Source of the DNA: Globobulimina sp.
Lineage: Eukaryota > Foraminifera > Rotaliida
Assembly (NCBI GenBank): GCA_003354225.1
Contig: PIVH01000258.1
Coordinates: forward strand, 1 to 6,647
Direction: 5' to 3'
DNA: 6,647 nt
Shown: positions 5,407-6,647 of the stretch, piece after piece
Position numbering within the stretch: position 1 is the first letter of the stretch
Layout of the letters: each line of letters opens with the position of its first letter
Translations under genes and position numbers: made by a program
Notes under the pieces: model-generated
The model's database searches: none
The model's input: only the letters and a program-made list of their open reading frames with translations
Told to the model about the DNA's origin: nothing

Positions 5407-6402
5407 TTATTCCATTCTAATAATACGCAATTCATCTTGATCGATCGTATTGTCATTGGTCGTTGTTAATACTGTCTGTTCAGTCCTATCCATAGCCTTT
5501 GTAGTGACGGCCTTTTCCATTTCAACTTCAGTCCAATCAATTTTTTTGCCCAAAATCATTACTGAACAGCACCACTCACATCCAATATGACAACGTTTAC
5601 ATAAAATAAAATAATATCTCGCAAATGCATTATATGTGAGGATGAGACAGATGAAATTTGTGTAAACATCAAACCAAAACAGAAAAATAAAAACATATAT
5701 CGAAAATAAATCATTTGGATTTTGAATAATAATGACCATAGAAATGGCATATATAAAAGTACCAATGATGCAAATCGAGGCTAATAACGAGTTCTTAGTG
5801 ATTGTAGGCAATAATGAGCGAGTATTTGATGTCGCGTTTATCGTTGATTTGTATACTTTGGTTAATTTATATATGAAATGTGCCGTTATCCAAACTGAAT
5901 AAATTATCGGAAGAGACAAAAAAAATGGAGTAAAAAATGATATATTCGATCCGTTGTTGACATATGCAATAAAGAAAAGGACTGCAACAAAGAACCATAA
6001 AACAAAGAATGAGACAACGATACGTAGCGTGAGTAATGATACTCTAAATTCAGTGTCAATAAATACATAGTACACTCTACAAAATAATAATATGTTCAAT
6101 GCAAATGTTTGCAATAGCCACAAAAATGCGTTAGCTAAATTGAGGATATAGAGTGTTAGAGCCACATTATTACAATTTACAATGAGAATAATGTGGAAAA
6201 TTGTGTTTAGAATGGCTATTATACAAACTATACTGCTATTGAATATTTCGATCACAAATAATGGCATTGCTGGTTTGGTTTTTCTTCCTTTGTAATCATT
6301 AATGAATTTGGGTAATGTAATAGGTGCTATAAATGAGAATATGAATGCTAGGATTAATACTATTATCCACAATGGCAATAATTCATTCACACATACTGCC
6401 AT
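5407..6402 (-). CDS. Seven-transmembrane GPCR-like receptor (331 residues)
   Basis: The start is ATG at 6400-6402 (MAVCVNELL); the frame is open to a TAA at 6430-6432 without an earlier ATG. The stop is TAA at 5407-5409. Seven hydrophobic helices lie at about residues 9-30, 48-75, 84-110, 124-148, 155-181, 205-227 and 232-258. Positive residues crowd the 1-2, 3-4 and 5-6 loops and the tail, so the N-terminus should be outside and the C-terminus inside, as in GPCRs. Two N-glycosylation sequons (NGS, NIS at 150 and 153) fall in the predicted outer 4-5 loop, which supports this. Helix 3 ends CRVYYVF, where GPCRs carry a DRY-type arginine. After helix 7 comes a Cys cluster (C268, C271, C275, C278, C279), a possible palmitoylation site, then a Thr-rich acidic tail. 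I cannot assign a known GPCR class or ligand. There are no introns. Confidence 0.85.
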   Translation of the reverse strand: MAVCVNELLPLWIIVLILAFIFSFIAPITLPKFINDYKGRKTKPAMPLFVIEIFNSSIVCIIAILNTIFHIILIVNCNNVALTLYILNLANAFLWLLQTFALNILLFCRVYYVFIDTEFRVSLLTLRIVVSFFVLWFFVAVLFFIAYVNNGSNISFFTPFFLSLPIIYSVWITAHFIYKLTKVYKSTINATSNTRSLLPTITKNSLLASICIIGTFIYAISMVIIIQNPNDLFSIYVFIFLFWFDVYTNFICLILTYNAFARYYFILCKRCHIGCEWCCSVMILGKKIDWTEVEMEKAVTTKAMDRTEQTVLTTTNDNTIDQDELRIIRME

Positions 6403-6647
6403 TCTCAACAATAAAGTTTTGTAGCTTATTTATATTTGACTAGAGCTTTTAGTAACAAAGTTTTATCACTTTGAAATCAATGCTAACACTAAAAATTAAA
6501 CTAAAAATAAAAGAAAGACCACATCAATTATTGGACGACATCCAATGTTTATTATATGGCAAGGAAAGAGCATTTAATTCACAACACAACACATACTTTT
6601 AAAGCACAAAAAGCAATTAAAAGCATTACCAGTGTATCAAAAAGGAG
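6403..6647. promoter_or_regulatory. Upstream region of the 7TM gene
   Basis: This AT-rich, gene-free stretch precedes the - strand 7TM start and must contain its promoter. If the next gene outside the window is on the + strand, it would be shared. The repeated motif copy (6561-6581, with CAATTAAAAG at 6614-6623) lies about 160 bp upstream of the 7TM ATG. No unambiguous TATA box can be chosen in such AT-rich sequence. Confidence 0.4.

Noticed and set aside
1-6647. CRISPR array, insertion sequence, prophage or bacterial operon
   Set aside because: There are no regular spacers, no transposase or phage genes and no ribosome binding sites, and the PIG-C gene makes the sequence eukaryotic.
1-6647. 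Reassigned TGA codon, suggested by all stops being TAA or TAG
   Set aside because: The sample is fewer than ten stops in an AT-rich genome, and no in-frame TGA needs to be read as sense to complete any gene here.

Overview
The window looks like nuclear DNA from a eukaryote, most likely a unicellular one. It is AT-rich. The one gene identifiable by family is an enzyme subunit of the eukaryote-only GPI-anchor pathway (PIG-C/GPI2). Several reading frames break where short GT...AG introns with yTnAy-like branch points could lie. There are no bacterial-style ribosome binding sites or operons. I cannot place the clade. All complete reading frames end in TAA or TAG.

Layout, left to right. (1) 2-607 (+): the 3' part of a PIG-C/GPI2 gene, its start lying outside the window. 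(2) 608-790: short convergent 3' intergenic region. (3) 791-1863 (-): a leucine-rich-repeat gene spread over three overlapping frames, with a plausible ATG at 1863, a possible F-box-like segment and a C-terminal LRR block. The frames do not join by simple translation. (4) 1890-2654 (-): an unrecognised 254-residue protein with a hydrophobic N-terminus. (5) 2655-2718: a 64-bp divergent promoter region. (6) 2719-4094 (+): probably one three-exon gene for a membrane protein, with an MGCxxxC dual-acylation N-terminus, about five membrane helices and a lysine-rich tail of 11-residue repeats. (7) 4095-5406: 1.3 kb without genes, holding hairpins, a 12-bp inverted repeat, several direct repeats and an (ATAAAACT)n minisatellite. 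(8) 5407-6402 (-): an intronless seven-helix, GPCR-like receptor. (9) 6403-6647: its upstream region, containing a second copy of a motif also found at 4403.

No pathway clearly links the genes. Three of the five loci encode multi-pass membrane proteins. PIG-C acts in the ER at the first step of GPI synthesis. The 7TM protein and the acylated multi-pass protein would act at a membrane, but their functions are not recognisable. The most unusual features are the acylated multi-pass protein with the 11-mer tail, the frame structure of the LRR gene, and the structured GC-richer islands inside the 1.3-kb non-coding region.
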